Source: Paenibacillus tengchongensis
Lineage (GTDB): Bacteria > Bacillota > Bacilli > Paenibacillales > Paenibacillaceae
NCBI RefSeq assembly: GCF_008973665.1
Contig: NZ_WACP01000009.1
Span: forward strand, 62,001 to 126,000
DNA: 64,000 nucleotides
Reading direction: 5' to 3'
A program made the translations under genes and the position numbers. The notes beneath the pieces were generated by a model. The model searched no databases. It saw nothing but the letters and a program-made list of their open reading frames with translations, and was not told where the DNA came from. This document shows positions 26,627 through 35,182 of this stretch, one piece after another (position 1 is the first letter of the stretch; every line of letters starts with the position of its first letter).

Positions 26627-28357
26627 TTAATGTTCCAGCAGGTAAGCGCGGGAGAGGTCGATGGCACCGCTGAAGTCAAGAGTTACACCTTTCAGGTATT
26701 CCTTAGTCAGCGAGTTGTTAGTGTAGTAGTAGATAGGCATAATCACCATATCGTCCATCAGGATCTTCTCGGCTGCTGTGAACTTCTCTTGACGAACAGC
26801 ATTGTCTGCAGAAGATTTAGCATCCTTGATCAGTTGGTCATACTCAGGGTTGGAGTAGCCAGTGTCGTTGTTGCCGCCGCCAGTTACCCACATATCCAGG
26901 TAAGTCATCGGATCATTGTAGTCAGCAGACCAGCCGGCGCGTGCTACTTGATAGTTCAGGTTAGTCTTGTCTTCCAGGAAGACGCCCCATTCTTTGTTTT
27001 CCAGCTTAACTTCAACGCCCAGGTTCTTTTTCCACATATCAGCTACGGCTACAGCAATCTTCTGGTGGCCTTCGCTTGTGTTGTAGCTCAGGGTGAAGCT
27101 CAGTTTATCCAGACCTTCTTCTTTCAGGCCTTCTGCAAGCAGAGCCTTAGCTCCTTCGATATCTTCACCGAAGTATTGGGAATCGGCAACCTGATTACGG
27201 AATTCATCGCCATTGCTTTGGATGCCCGGAGGAACAAATCCGAAGGCTGGCAGCTGTCCGCCCAGGGTGATGTTGTCGATAATCGGCTGGCGCTCAATCG
27301 CCATAGCCAATGCTTTACGGATTTTTGCGTTAGTGAACGGTTTTTCAGTTACATTGAACTGATAGTAGTAAACAGAAGCGATACCTTTTCTTGTGAATTC
27401 ATTAGGGAATTCTTTCTCAACGATTGGCAGCTGTTCGGTTGGAATTTCACCGATAGGACCGCCGGCACGGTCGAGTTCACCGTTCTTGTAGCTCAGCAGC
27501 TCAGTTGCGCCGCTGTTTACGATCGAGAAGTTGATAGTTTGTGCTTTGATTTCATCAGCAGCATAGTAACCAGGGTTCTTCGTCACAGACAGCGATTGTC
27601 CAGTAGTCCACTCTGTAAGAGTGAATGGTCCGTTGACAATTTGAGAATCTACACTTGTAGCCCATTTTGCATTGTCTTTAACGGAACTATGAACCGGATA
27701 GTACGTATAGAAAGACAGGAGACCCAAGAAATAAGGAGTCGGGTTAGTCAGGGTCACTTCCAGTGTCTTGTCGTCGATTACTTTCACACCAACTTGGCTG
27801 AAGTCAGTAACTTCACCAGTGTTGTATGCTTCGGCATTCTTCAGGTAGTACAATTGGTAAGCATAAGGAGCGGCTTGTTCTGCGTTAGGATCAAGCACAC
27901 GCTGCCAAGCAAATGCGAAATCATTCGCTGTTACAGCATCGCCGTTGCTCCATTTCGCATCACGCAGATGGAAGGTGTACACCAGACCGTCAGCGGAAAC
28001 ATCCCAAGATTCAGCCATACCTGGTTCAGCTTGACCAGTTTCTGCATTTTGGCGAGTAAGACCTTCGTACATCAATTTCAGGATAGCGTTGGAAGTGCTG
28101 TCTTGAGCCTGTTGCGGGTCAAATGTAGGAGGCTCTGAGCTCAGGTTGATTTTCAGCGTCTGGTCAGCAGCCAGCTTCTCTTCACCAGTGGCATTGCCTG
28201 TGTTGGTATTGCCTGCATTGTCAGTTGCCGCCGCGTTCGTTGGGCTGGCGTTGTTGCCGCTGTTTGCATTGTTATTGTTTCCGCCGCAGCCAGCAAGCAC
28301 TGTGCCGATTACAAGAACCAATGCAATCATGAGCAAAAGACTTTTACTCTTCTTCAT
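26627..28357 (-). CDS. oppA: Oligopeptide-binding lipoprotein OppA
   Basis: Extracellular solute-binding lipoprotein (SBP family 5) that captures peptides for the Opp permease. The 576-residue product has a lipoprotein signal with lipobox LAGC (cysteine near residue 24), an Asn/Ser/Thr-rich flexible linker, and family features such as NLSSEPPTFDPQ and FHLRDAKWSNGDAVTANDF. AGGGGG precedes the ATG. It heads the opp operon and lies just downstream of a CodY-like box. Confidence 0.95.
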   Translation of the reverse strand: MKKSKSLLLMIALVLVIGTVLAGCGGNNNNANSGNNASPTNAAATDNAGNTNTGNATGEEKLAADQTLKINLSSEPPTFDPQQAQDSTSNAILKLMYEGLTRQNAETGQAEPGMAESWDVSADGLVYTFHLRDAKWSNGDAVTANDFAFAWQRVLDPNAEQAAPYAYQLYYLKNAEAYNTGEVTDFSQVGVKVIDDKTLEVTLTNPTPYFLGLLSFYTYYPVHSSVKDNAKWATSVDSQIVNGPFTLTEWTTGQSLSVTKNPGYYAADEIKAQTINFSIVNSGATELLSYKNGELDRAGGPIGEIPTEQLPIVEKEFPNEFTRKGIASVYYYQFNVTEKPFTNAKIRKALAMAIERQPIIDNITLGGQLPAFGFVPPGIQSNGDEFRNQVADSQYFGEDIEGAKALLAEGLKEEGLDKLSFTLSYNTSEGHQKIAVAVADMWKKNLGVEVKLENKEWGVFLEDKTNLNYQVARAGWSADYNDPMTYLDMWVTGGGNNDTGYSNPEYDQLIKDAKSSADNAVRQEKFTAAEKILMDDMVIMPIYYYTNNSLTKEYLKGVTLDFSGAIDLSRAYLLEH

Positions 28358-28398
28358 CTAGCAGTTCCCCCTAAATAGAATGTGGTATATGGTTTATG

Positions 28399-28448
28399 AT
28401 TATACAACCAGTGGTCAAAAAAATCTAGAGCTATATTTTCTGAAAATC
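28399..28448 (-). promoter_or_regulatory. opp promoter region with CodY-like box
   Basis: On the minus strand GATTTTCAGAAAATA (28448-28434) matches the CodY consensus AATTTTCWGAAAATT at 13 of 15 positions. A TATAAT -10 (28404-28399) follows about 30 bases later; the matching -35 is weak. The box is centred near -49. CodY control of peptide uptake is well known in Bacillales, so repression in amino-acid-rich conditions is the likely meaning. Confidence 0.6.
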
Positions 28449-28507
28449 GTTTTTTTTTAATTCTTAAAAATTTTGTGACATTGACGCTTTAACGAAGCAG
28501 TGAAACA

Positions 28508-28894
28508 TTACATCGCTTGTGATATGTACTTGATAAGGCCTACGATGGTGAAGAGCACAAAAGATACACTCATCAGGAAGAAGCAAGACCGCCAGACAGC
28601 CCGGAACAATCGCTTTCCATCAACCTTCCCTTTCAGCCTGGTTTGGGCTCCGCCAATCAGTCCAGCGAATATTAATACAAAAAGTAGTATAAGAAAGAAA
28701 CCAAAACGTGAGTCAAATGTGAGATTGAACAAAGCGGAAACCGACAGCAATAAAAATAAAGTAGTCACATCCATTGCCAGAAAAAAAACTTTTCTTCTGT
28801 CTTTCTTCAGTGCGGTTCCAATAAAATAAATTAATACAAAAGGAACAAACGGAATTACGCTCAACAATACGAATGAATCCCGCAACCACGTCAA
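28508..28894 (-). CDS. DUF3397 membrane protein
   Basis: Small integral membrane protein of 128 residues with about four hydrophobic segments and basic loops, matching the DUF3397 family by length, topology and position after panE. Function is unknown. The start is a TTG whose ribosome site (AAGGAGGGGTGAGG) overlaps the end of panE, which suggests coupling. In related genomes this gene lies between panE and bshC; here the opp operon separates it from bshC. Confidence 0.75.
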   Translation of the reverse strand: MTWLRDSFVLLSVIPFVPFVLIYFIGTALKKDRRKVFFLAMDVTTLFLLLSVSALFNLTFDSRFGFFLILLFVLIFAGLIGGAQTRLKGKVDGKRLFRAVWRSCFFLMSVSFVLFTIVGLIKYISQAM

Positions 28895-28900
28895 ACAGCC

Positions 28901-29887
28901 TCACCCCTCCTTCGCATTCATGCCTTCCAGAAGCCGGCAGATCATAACGTTCATTGGAGCTTCCACACCGCCATGCTGTGCCAAATCGACGATACTGCCG
29001 TTAATCCAGCGGATTTCTGTCGGTCTTGCAGCCATCACATCGGCAAGCATGGATGAGGTATTGGCCGCGGTATTCAGGCATACCTCCATAACCTTCTCCC
29101 ACATCCCGCGATCATAAGGAATGCCACAAGCCTCATACACCGCAGTGATCTCATCATATAATGCCTTCATGAGGTGCATGCGTTTCTCCGAATGCAGCAG
29201 TTCACCGTTCGGAATGCGCCAAATCGCCGTCAACGGATTGATTACAGCATTGATCAGCAATTTCCGGTAGATCATGTTATCCACTTCATTCGACAGATAG
29301 GCCGAAAATCCTGCTGTATTCAGCGCCTCCACAAAACTTCTGATGGCCGGGCCGCCGGATTCTTCCGTCTGATCTGCCAGGTATGCGCCGGAACTTTGCC
29401 CTCCCTGTTTCCCTATACAGATTTCCCCGCTCCCGGTATGAATAACCTCTATTAAATTTTTCCTTTTTGCTGCTTCGGTGGTTACTGCCGCCCAAATCTC
29501 GGCTGAAGGAAATCGGCTCTGCAACAGTCCGATGTGGCCATAGCCATTCTGCAGACATACGATCCGGAGCGGCTCATCTTTCAGCGGTGTTAAAAGCTGC
29601 AGCACACTCTCCTGCAGTGCATTTTGTTTGACAGCGAGCACGACCAGTTGTCCCGGCTCCTTCAGCCAGGCTCCGGCAAAACCGCTGGCCGGCTCAGCCG
29701 CCACCTGATCCCCTGCCAGCTTAAGCGGCTCACGCCCATCCTCATAGCTGACAACGAGCCCCTTCTTCTCCAGCGCCTCACTCTGTTCCCGGCTGCGGCA
29801 CCACAGTCTGATTTCGGTTCCGGCGGCGGCCAGCCGCCCGGCGATCAGCATTCCCAGCGAACCTGCGCCGATGATATCCACTTTCAT
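28901..29887 (-). CDS. panE: 2-dehydropantoate 2-reductase
   Basis: NADPH-dependent ketopantoate reductase of the pantothenate (coenzyme A) pathway. The 328-residue product starts with the Rossmann motif IIGAGSLGMLIAGRLA (residues 4-19), has the CLQNGYGH segment (near 110) and the KLLINAVINPLTAIW active-site region with its catalytic lysine (near 209). Length is normal for the ApbA/PanE family. It lies between the rsfA-like gene and DUF3397, as panE (ylbQ) lies near rsfA (ylbO) in B. subtilis. Related family members act on other 2-keto acids, so substrate is probable rather than certain. Confidence 0.88.
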   Translation of the reverse strand: MKVDIIGAGSLGMLIAGRLAAAGTEIRLWCRSREQSEALEKKGLVVSYEDGREPLKLAGDQVAAEPASGFAGAWLKEPGQLVVLAVKQNALQESVLQLLTPLKDEPLRIVCLQNGYGHIGLLQSRFPSAEIWAAVTTEAAKRKNLIEVIHTGSGEICIGKQGGQSSGAYLADQTEESGGPAIRSFVEALNTAGFSAYLSNEVDNMIYRKLLINAVINPLTAIWRIPNGELLHSEKRMHLMKALYDEITAVYEACGIPYDRGMWEKVMEVCLNTAANTSSMLADVMAARPTEIRWINGSIVDLAQHGGVEAPMNVMICRLLEGMNAKEG

Positions 29888-29943
29888 AGCTGTAACGCTT
29901 CACTCCCCCACAATTTTCCTTATTATATCCGGGCCTATGCGCA

Positions 29944-29973
29944 AAAGCAAAAGAACCCCGCAGTCGCGGGGTT
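29944..29973 (-). terminator. Terminator of the rsfA-like gene
   Basis: AACCCCGC (29954-29961), loop AGTC, GCGGGGTT (29966-29973). On the minus strand the stem is followed by CTTTTGCTTTT. It lies 27 bases after the rsfA-like stop and isolates it from panE. Confidence 0.75.
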
Positions 29974-29999
29974 AAGCCTGGTATTTGAGTGATGAAGAT

Positions 30000-30650
30000 T
30001 TACTCCAGACGCTCCAGATTACCGTTCGCATCCATTTTAAAGCGAGTCTTCAATTCCTCTTCTTCCTCATTCAGGAAAGCAAGTCTGCGGGCACGGTCCA
30101 TAATTTGAATCAGTGCCTTGTAATCGTCGTTGACGACCCGGTAGTCGCTTTGCGCCAGATTGACTTCTTTGGACAACCGTTCGTTCTCCGCCCTGAGCTC
30201 GTTCAGCTCATCGTCCTTCTCGCGCAATTCCCGCTCCAGCATCTTGAGCTGCCGGCTGGCTTCCTGAAAGGTTCCTTTCCACTGGCGCAGAAAGCGGATC
30301 ACCGCATCAATGGACAATGAATTTTCTCCCAGACCCTCACTGCGGCCGTATTCTTCTTCAGCATCACTGAGAATAAGCCCTGCTACCTGTGCTCCCCGCA
30401 CTGCCGGCTGCTTCTTTAAATAACTCCGTTTTTGGCGCTGCCCCTTGGCAATGCCGATGGCATCCTCATAGCTTTTGCGGACACAGCTGTTCCAGCGGAA
30501 TCCGCAGGCGGCCGAGGTCCTGCCGATTTTTTCACCCACCTCTTCAAAAGCGGCGAGCTGCGTGCTTCCTTCTCTAATGTGACGCAATGTGATTTCGGCC
30601 AGAATCAGATCGTCTTCGGCACTCCAAGCATCCTGTCTAACGGCTGTCAT
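30000..30650 (-). CDS. rsfA: RsfA-like sporulation transcription factor
   Basis: Putative transcription factor of the RsfA/YlbO family, 216 residues. The N-terminal Myb/SANT-like helix-turn-helix region (WSAEDDLILAEITLRHI, then GRTSAACGFRWNSCVRKSY) should bind DNA; the C-terminal half is a long coiled coil (about residues 110-190). In B. subtilis RsfA is made in the forespore and tunes some sigma-F genes. ATG 30650 has AGGAGG ten bases upstream; a longer frame reaches 30677. It has its own terminator. Confidence 0.82.
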   Translation of the reverse strand: MTAVRQDAWSAEDDLILAEITLRHIREGSTQLAAFEEVGEKIGRTSAACGFRWNSCVRKSYEDAIGIAKGQRQKRSYLKKQPAVRGAQVAGLILSDAEEEYGRSEGLGENSLSIDAVIRFLRQWKGTFQEASRQLKMLERELREKDDELNELRAENERLSKEVNLAQSDYRVVNDDYKALIQIMDRARRLAFLNEEEEELKTRFKMDANGNLERLE

Positions 30651-31082
30651 AAAGCCTAACCCTCCTAACAACATCATGAAATAACCATCTTCATAACCGG
30701 CAGCACTGCCGGATAGTGAATAGGATAAAAGCTGCTTACTCCATTTCTATGCCTCTATCAGAGTTCATAGAATCTATTTGATACTAATTTGTATTTCCAT
30801 TTTGGGTGCTCATCATACGCGGTTGCTATAATTTATCGGAAATCAGCAGCTGATAAATGCAATATTAAATATCACAATACTCATAAATATGTATATTATT
30901 TCAAACGATGGCCTTGCACCGGAGAATGGTTAAGTTATAATCAGACTATTATTGAAGGAAAAAACCGGATTTGTTCTGCGGAAGATACAGCCGCGCTGTA
31001 AGAGACAGTTAATGCTATTTTTACGCTGCAAAACATAAGCTTTAAACATACCTTATCCACATCCGTCAAAGGTGGTGATGCA
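30651..31082 (+). promoter_or_regulatory. 432-base intergenic region, divergent promoters
   Basis: An AT-rich gap between two divergent genes with no convincing coding frame. On the plus strand an extended -10 TGCTATAAT (30824-30832) lies 19 bases after TTGGGT (30802-30807) and could start a transcript with a roughly 240-base leader for the coiled-coil gene. A short hairpin CGGCAG/CTGCCG lies near 30700. No riboswitch was recognised. Confidence 0.35.
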
Positions 31083-32219
31083 GTGCTGTTCCGCTATCAA
31101 GCAGGCCGCCGGTTTATTGTTCTGTTCATTCTGCCCGTTCTGATTCTGTGCCTCCTTCCGCCGCAACAGGCTTACCTGTCCGCAGTTTCGGTTGCACAGC
31201 CGGCCGTCTCTCCTCCAGCCTTTCAAGGTAACGAAGAGACCCGGGAGCTGCTGGAAAAAACGCTGTCCGCAGCGGAAATCGAGCGTGAAATTGCAAGGAT
31301 CAGCCTGGAACAGGAAGAGCTGGAGCAGAAGTCCATTTTGCTTCAGGAACAAGCGGCCGTAAAAGAAAATGAGATTGAAAAGCGGCGGGAGCAGGCCGGA
31401 GCCGTCGTCCGCTCTTATTATATGGGCGAGCGCGACGGCCTGCTGGCCACGCTGCTTTCAGCCAAAAGCATCAGCCGGGTGCTTGCCTTATACGATTATT
31501 ACGAGATTATTATCGGGCGTGACCGTGATGTCCTGTCTCAGTACGAACACCAGTATAAGGATCTGAAATCTACCCTCGCAGCCGCCGAACGCAGCGTGCG
31601 TGAATTGGCAGAGCTGAAGCAGACGCTGGAGCAGCAAAAACAACGGGTGCTTGCATTAAATGAGGAGATTGAAGGCGGCATTAATGCCAGCAGCGATCCG
31701 GAGGCTATGGGAGCATTGCTTGAGGAATTCACTAAGTATTGGGAGAGTGTCGGTCTCCATGAAGTAGAGACCTATTTCCGGGCGCTGTCCAAGGCCATGA
31801 ACAAGCTTCCGCAATTTGTGGAGAGTCAGAAGGGGATCCTGAAACGCAAGGGAATGACCTACCAGCTTACTTTGGGGGAAGAAGAGCTGAACCGTTTTCT
31901 CGTATCGCAAAATCCGCTGTTCACGGACTTCGGATTTCAATTCAGGGACGGGAAGGTCACCGCTTCGGGAATGAGCGGCGGTCTGACGCTGACGCTCACC
32001 GGCCGCTACGCCATTCAGGAGGAGCCGGAGAATGCGCTGATGTTCCATGTCGAGCAAGTGGTCTTTAACGGGCTGCAGCTGCCTGAGTCTACTTGCCGTT
32101 CACTGGAAGAGAATTTCGATCTTGGCTTCTATCCGCGCAAAATCGTCTCTTTCCTGCGTGCCACCGAGGTTAACAGCAGCGATGGTGTGCTTTCGGTTAA
32201 GCTTTCGCTTTCATTCTAA
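31083..32219 (+). CDS. Secreted coiled-coil protein, PcsB/EnvC-like N terminus
   Basis: Exported protein of 378 residues with a signal peptide or membrane anchor (IVLFILPVLILCLL, residues 12-25). A long coiled coil (about 55-175) carries the GAVVRSYYMGERDGLLATLL pattern seen in the coiled-coil half of PcsB, CwlO and EnvC. The C-terminal half (190-378) is beta-rich and has no NlpC/P60 or M23 catalytic motif, so it is probably a regulator or scaffold of wall hydrolases rather than an enzyme. Start GTG behind AAGGTGGTGATG. Its last nine bases overlap the stop of the convergent binding-protein gene. Confidence 0.75.
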   Translation: MLFRYQAGRRFIVLFILPVLILCLLPPQQAYLSAVSVAQPAVSPPAFQGNEETRELLEKTLSAAEIEREIARISLEQEELEQKSILLQEQAAVKENEIEKRREQAGAVVRSYYMGERDGLLATLLSAKSISRVLALYDYYEIIIGRDRDVLSQYEHQYKDLKSTLAAAERSVRELAELKQTLEQQKQRVLALNEEIEGGINASSDPEAMGALLEEFTKYWESVGLHEVETYFRALSKAMNKLPQFVESQKGILKRKGMTYQLTLGEEELNRFLVSQNPLFTDFGFQFRDGKVTASGMSGGLTLTLTGRYAIQEEPENALMFHVEQVVFNGLQLPESTCRSLEENFDLGFYPRKIVSFLRATEVNSSDGVLSVKLSLSF

Positions 32220-33440
32220 ACTATCCCCGCTTATCCTTTCTTTGAAACCTGCGGCATCCAGCTTCCCTGTGAGGAGCTGGCTGACTGCTGCGGCGATGGC
32301 CTCTCCGTCTCCGGACAAGGCGCTTGCGGCGGTTTCATCGGCCAACAGCACGCTGGTTCTAAAGGGCAGCCAGGTGATCCGCGGTAGACCGGAGCGGTAC
32401 AGCTCATCCAGCGCCGGAAGACGTTCCGTGCTGCGCAGCCACTCCAGTTGGGCCGCGCTCGACGTCATATATCCGAGCCAATCCACCGCCGCTTCCGGGT
32501 TGCCCGATTCCGCAGGAAGAGCGAAGAACCGGCTGTCCATCGCCTCATAAGCTTGTCCGTTTCCGGTTTCGGCAGGCGCTTCAGCGGCCATGGTGGCATT
32601 GCCGTGGCGCCGCCACTCCGATACCGGGACTGCCGCCAGCGCAAGCGTTCCATCGTCCAGCATATCCCAGATTGCAGTGCTCGTCTTACCGGTTAAATAG
32701 AAATAGCTGCGGGCCTGCTCTGTCCATACCAACGCTTCATCCGATAGTTCCTCCAGACTCAGCCCCATGCTCTCCAAGAGAAGAGAGTACCCGTAAGGAT
32801 TCTGGCTGTCCATGGACAACAGATACCTGTCCTTGCCCGTGTCCTCCAGCAGGCGTCCAAGCAGGGTTGTCCATTGCTCCAGGCCGCGCGGCGCCTGTTC
32901 CAGGCCCAGCTCGGATAATCTGGTTTTGGAGTAGACCAGCACATAGGGGTCCACATCCAGCGGTACTCCCCAGTCATAGCCGTTCCACTGCATCTGCGGA
33001 ATCAGCGCCGTCAGTGGTGCACTCCCGGGAACGCTCCGGTAGACATCAACGGGCAGTAAATAGCCCCGCGTCGCCAGTGCCGGAATATTGCGCCCGGCGG
33101 TCATGACGATATCCGGACTGGCTCCGGTAGTCAACTCTTCCTTCAATGCATCCAGTGATTCGTCAGCGGGTGTATTGCTCAGCAGCACTTGAACCCCTGT
33201 TGACAACGTGTAATTATTGCTGATCCGTGTGAGCTCCTGAAATTCTTCTCCGCTCAGGGAGACGCGGATGTTCAGAACGGGAATTTCCTGTTCTCCGCTA
33301 TCCGTGCGTGTTAAAGGGTTCAGCGGCTGATGCTGCGGATTGCTGCCAATCCCCGTGTCCAGCTCGATGCTGGGCGAAAGACTAGTCAAGGCCAGCATCA
33401 GGATGATGAACAGCATCCAGTAATTTTTGCGTTTCAGCAC
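32211..33440 (-). CDS. Orphan extracellular solute-binding protein
   Basis: A 409-residue protein of the family 1 sugar-type ABC solute-binding fold. It has the periplasmic-binding pattern ALKEELTTGASPDIVMTAG (near residue 95), a WGVPLDVDPYVLVYSK substrate-lobe segment (near 156) and the AAVDWLGYMTS C-terminal helix. The N-terminal hydrophobic segment has no lipobox, and the protein contains no cysteine at all, so it is either secreted free or anchored by that segment. No permease or ATPase gene is near. It may be a sensor or a scavenging protein. Start GTG behind AAGGGGG. Confidence 0.8.
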   Translation of the reverse strand: MLKRKNYWMLFIILMLALTSLSPSIELDTGIGSNPQHQPLNPLTRTDSGEQEIPVLNIRVSLSGEEFQELTRISNNYTLSTGVQVLLSNTPADESLDALKEELTTGASPDIVMTAGRNIPALATRGYLLPVDVYRSVPGSAPLTALIPQMQWNGYDWGVPLDVDPYVLVYSKTRLSELGLEQAPRGLEQWTTLLGRLLEDTGKDRYLLSMDSQNPYGYSLLLESMGLSLEELSDEALVWTEQARSYFYLTGKTSTAIWDMLDDGTLALAAVPVSEWRRHGNATMAAEAPAETGNGQAYEAMDSRFFALPAESGNPEAAVDWLGYMTSSAAQLEWLRSTERLPALDELYRSGLPRITWLPFRTSVLLADETAASALSGDGEAIAAAVSQLLTGKLDAAGFKERISGDSLE

Positions 33441-33745
33441 GCCGATTCCCCCTTCGCCAATTTGGTCTACCCTATTTTACCAGATGACCGGCGGCTTGTC
33501 TGTGGGTTTGTAACCGTTATCTTTGGGGGAGGAAATCGAATTTTCGTTACACTCCAGCATCGCAGGCATACATTCCCCTCCACTTTGGGGCGGGGAGTAA
33601 AAAAAACCGGGAGCAGCTTCGCAGCGGACTCCCGGTTTTTGAGCGCAGGCTGCCTTCGCAACTGCGGCTATATAATACGCTACATATACGCCTTAACTAT
33701 CAACTGCAGATGATCCAGCATGGCTTTTTAACCGCCGTTTTACCT
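33441..33745. terminator. 305-base gap with bidirectional terminator
   Basis: The gap between phoH and the solute-binding gene contains a strong hairpin, AAAACCGGGAG...CTCCCGGTTTT, at about 33599-33640 with A and T runs on both sides, so it can terminate in either direction. A TATATAATA stretch at about 33670-33678 may be a -10 for the solute-binding gene or for nothing. No gene was found in the gap. Confidence 0.7.
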
Positions 33746-35077
33746 CTACAGCAAATCCGCAGCCAACTGGGCCAGGCGGGAACGCTCGCCCTTCTCCAGT
33801 GTAATATGCCCCGCAATTCCCTCCTGCTTAAACTTCTCGACAATGTAGCTCAGTCCATTGCTTGCGGCATCCAGATACGGATGATCAATTTGCTCGGGGT
33901 CGCCCATGAGGATAACTTTGCTGCCTTCCCCGGCTCTTGAGACAATGGTCTTCACCTCGTGACGGGACAGGTTCTGGGCCTCGTCGATGATAATGAACTG
34001 CGACGGGATCGAGCGGCCGCGGATATAGGTCAGCGCCTCCACCTGGATACTTCCCAGGCCCATCAGAATTTTATCGATATCGCCGGCTTTCTTCGTATCG
34101 AATAGAAACTCCAGGTTGTCATAGATGGGCTGCATCCACGGACGCAGCTTCTCATCCTTCTCGCCGGGCAGATAGCCGATATCCTTGCCCATCGGGACAA
34201 CCGGACGGGCAATAAGCAGCTTCTTGTAGCGGTGTTCGTCCTCGACTTTGAACAGTCCGGCAGCCAGCGCGAGCAGCGTTTTGCCGGTGCCAGCTTTGCC
34301 TGTAATGGTGACCAGCGGAATATCTTCATTCAGCAGCAGCTCAAGCGCCATCCGCTGCTGGGCATTGCGGGCGCTGATGCCCCACACCGAATCATTGCCA
34401 AGATAAAGCGGTTCGAGGCGCGTGGCTTCGGCATTCACTTTCAACAGCGCGGATTTGCCCGTACCGATCTCATCCTTCAAGATTACAAATTCATGCGGAT
34501 ACAGACGATAGGACAAGTCCAACTGCTTCAACGGCAAATACCGATTGCTGTAATATTCGTCAATCAGTGAAGGATGCACCTTCAGCGACTGGTATCCGGT
34601 ATATAGTTCGTTCAAATCCCCTGTACGGTCGGATAAATAGTCTTCGGGTGTTATGCCCAGCACATCCGCCTTGATGCGTACCAGCACATCCTTGCTGACC
34701 AGGACGACAGGGCGCGGCTCCGACTTCTCATTTTCTTCGTTCAAATAATTCAGCGCGACCGCCAAGATCCGGTTGTCGTTCGACACCTCGCCGAACATTT
34801 CCTGGACTTTTATAAAGCTGCGGTGGTTCAGCTCTACCTTCAACTTGCCGCCGTGCTCCAGTTCCACACCGCTGTGCAGGTGGCCCAGCTCACGGAGTCC
34901 GTCTAACAAACGCGACACAGTGCGGGCGTTGCGGCCGATTTCGTCGGCATTGCGTTTCTTGGAGTCGATTTCCTCCAGCACTACTGCCGGAATAACGACT
35001 TCATGCTCCTTGAAAGCAAAGATCGAATTGGGGTCGTGCAACAGCACGTTGGTATCCAGTACAAATATCTTTTTCAT
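33746..35077 (-). CDS. PIN-PhoH family RNase/ATPase (YlaK-like)
   Basis: Two-domain cytoplasmic protein of 443 residues. The N-terminal PIN domain (VLDTNVLLHDP, then VVLEEIDSKK and further acidic residues) is a predicted RNase fold. The C-terminal PhoH ATPase has Walker A TGKAGTGKTLLALAAG (near residue 246) and Walker B FIIIDEAQNLSRHE (near 345). This PIN-PhoH architecture is linked to RNA unwinding and decay. ATG 35077 follows GGAGGGG at six bases. It is divergent from a YlaJ-like lipoprotein gene, the same neighbourhood as ylaJ-ylaK in B. subtilis. Confidence 0.9.
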   Translation of the reverse strand: MKKIFVLDTNVLLHDPNSIFAFKEHEVVIPAVVLEEIDSKKRNADEIGRNARTVSRLLDGLRELGHLHSGVELEHGGKLKVELNHRSFIKVQEMFGEVSNDNRILAVALNYLNEENEKSEPRPVVLVSKDVLVRIKADVLGITPEDYLSDRTGDLNELYTGYQSLKVHPSLIDEYYSNRYLPLKQLDLSYRLYPHEFVILKDEIGTGKSALLKVNAEATRLEPLYLGNDSVWGISARNAQQRMALELLLNEDIPLVTITGKAGTGKTLLALAAGLFKVEDEHRYKKLLIARPVVPMGKDIGYLPGEKDEKLRPWMQPIYDNLEFLFDTKKAGDIDKILMGLGSIQVEALTYIRGRSIPSQFIIIDEAQNLSRHEVKTIVSRAGEGSKVILMGDPEQIDHPYLDAASNGLSYIVEKFKQEGIAGHITLEKGERSRLAQLAADLL

Positions 35078-35182
35078 GATATCCCCTCCACAGCGCCTGG
35101 TTTGATTGGTCATACATAACTCTTTTCAGCACGGGCAATCTAAGATAAAGCTGTAATCATGGACTGAAAGGAGTATTCACAT

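Noticed and set aside
26630..28138. A 502-codon open frame antisense to oppA
   Set aside because: Shadow of oppA; composition is not protein-like and there is no start signal.
30789..31001. A 70-codon frame upstream of the coiled-coil gene
   Set aside because: No ribosome site, odd composition, and it overlaps the likely promoter region.
33467..33661. A 64-codon frame between phoH and the solute-binding gene
   Set aside because: It reads through a strong bidirectional terminator and has no ribosome site.
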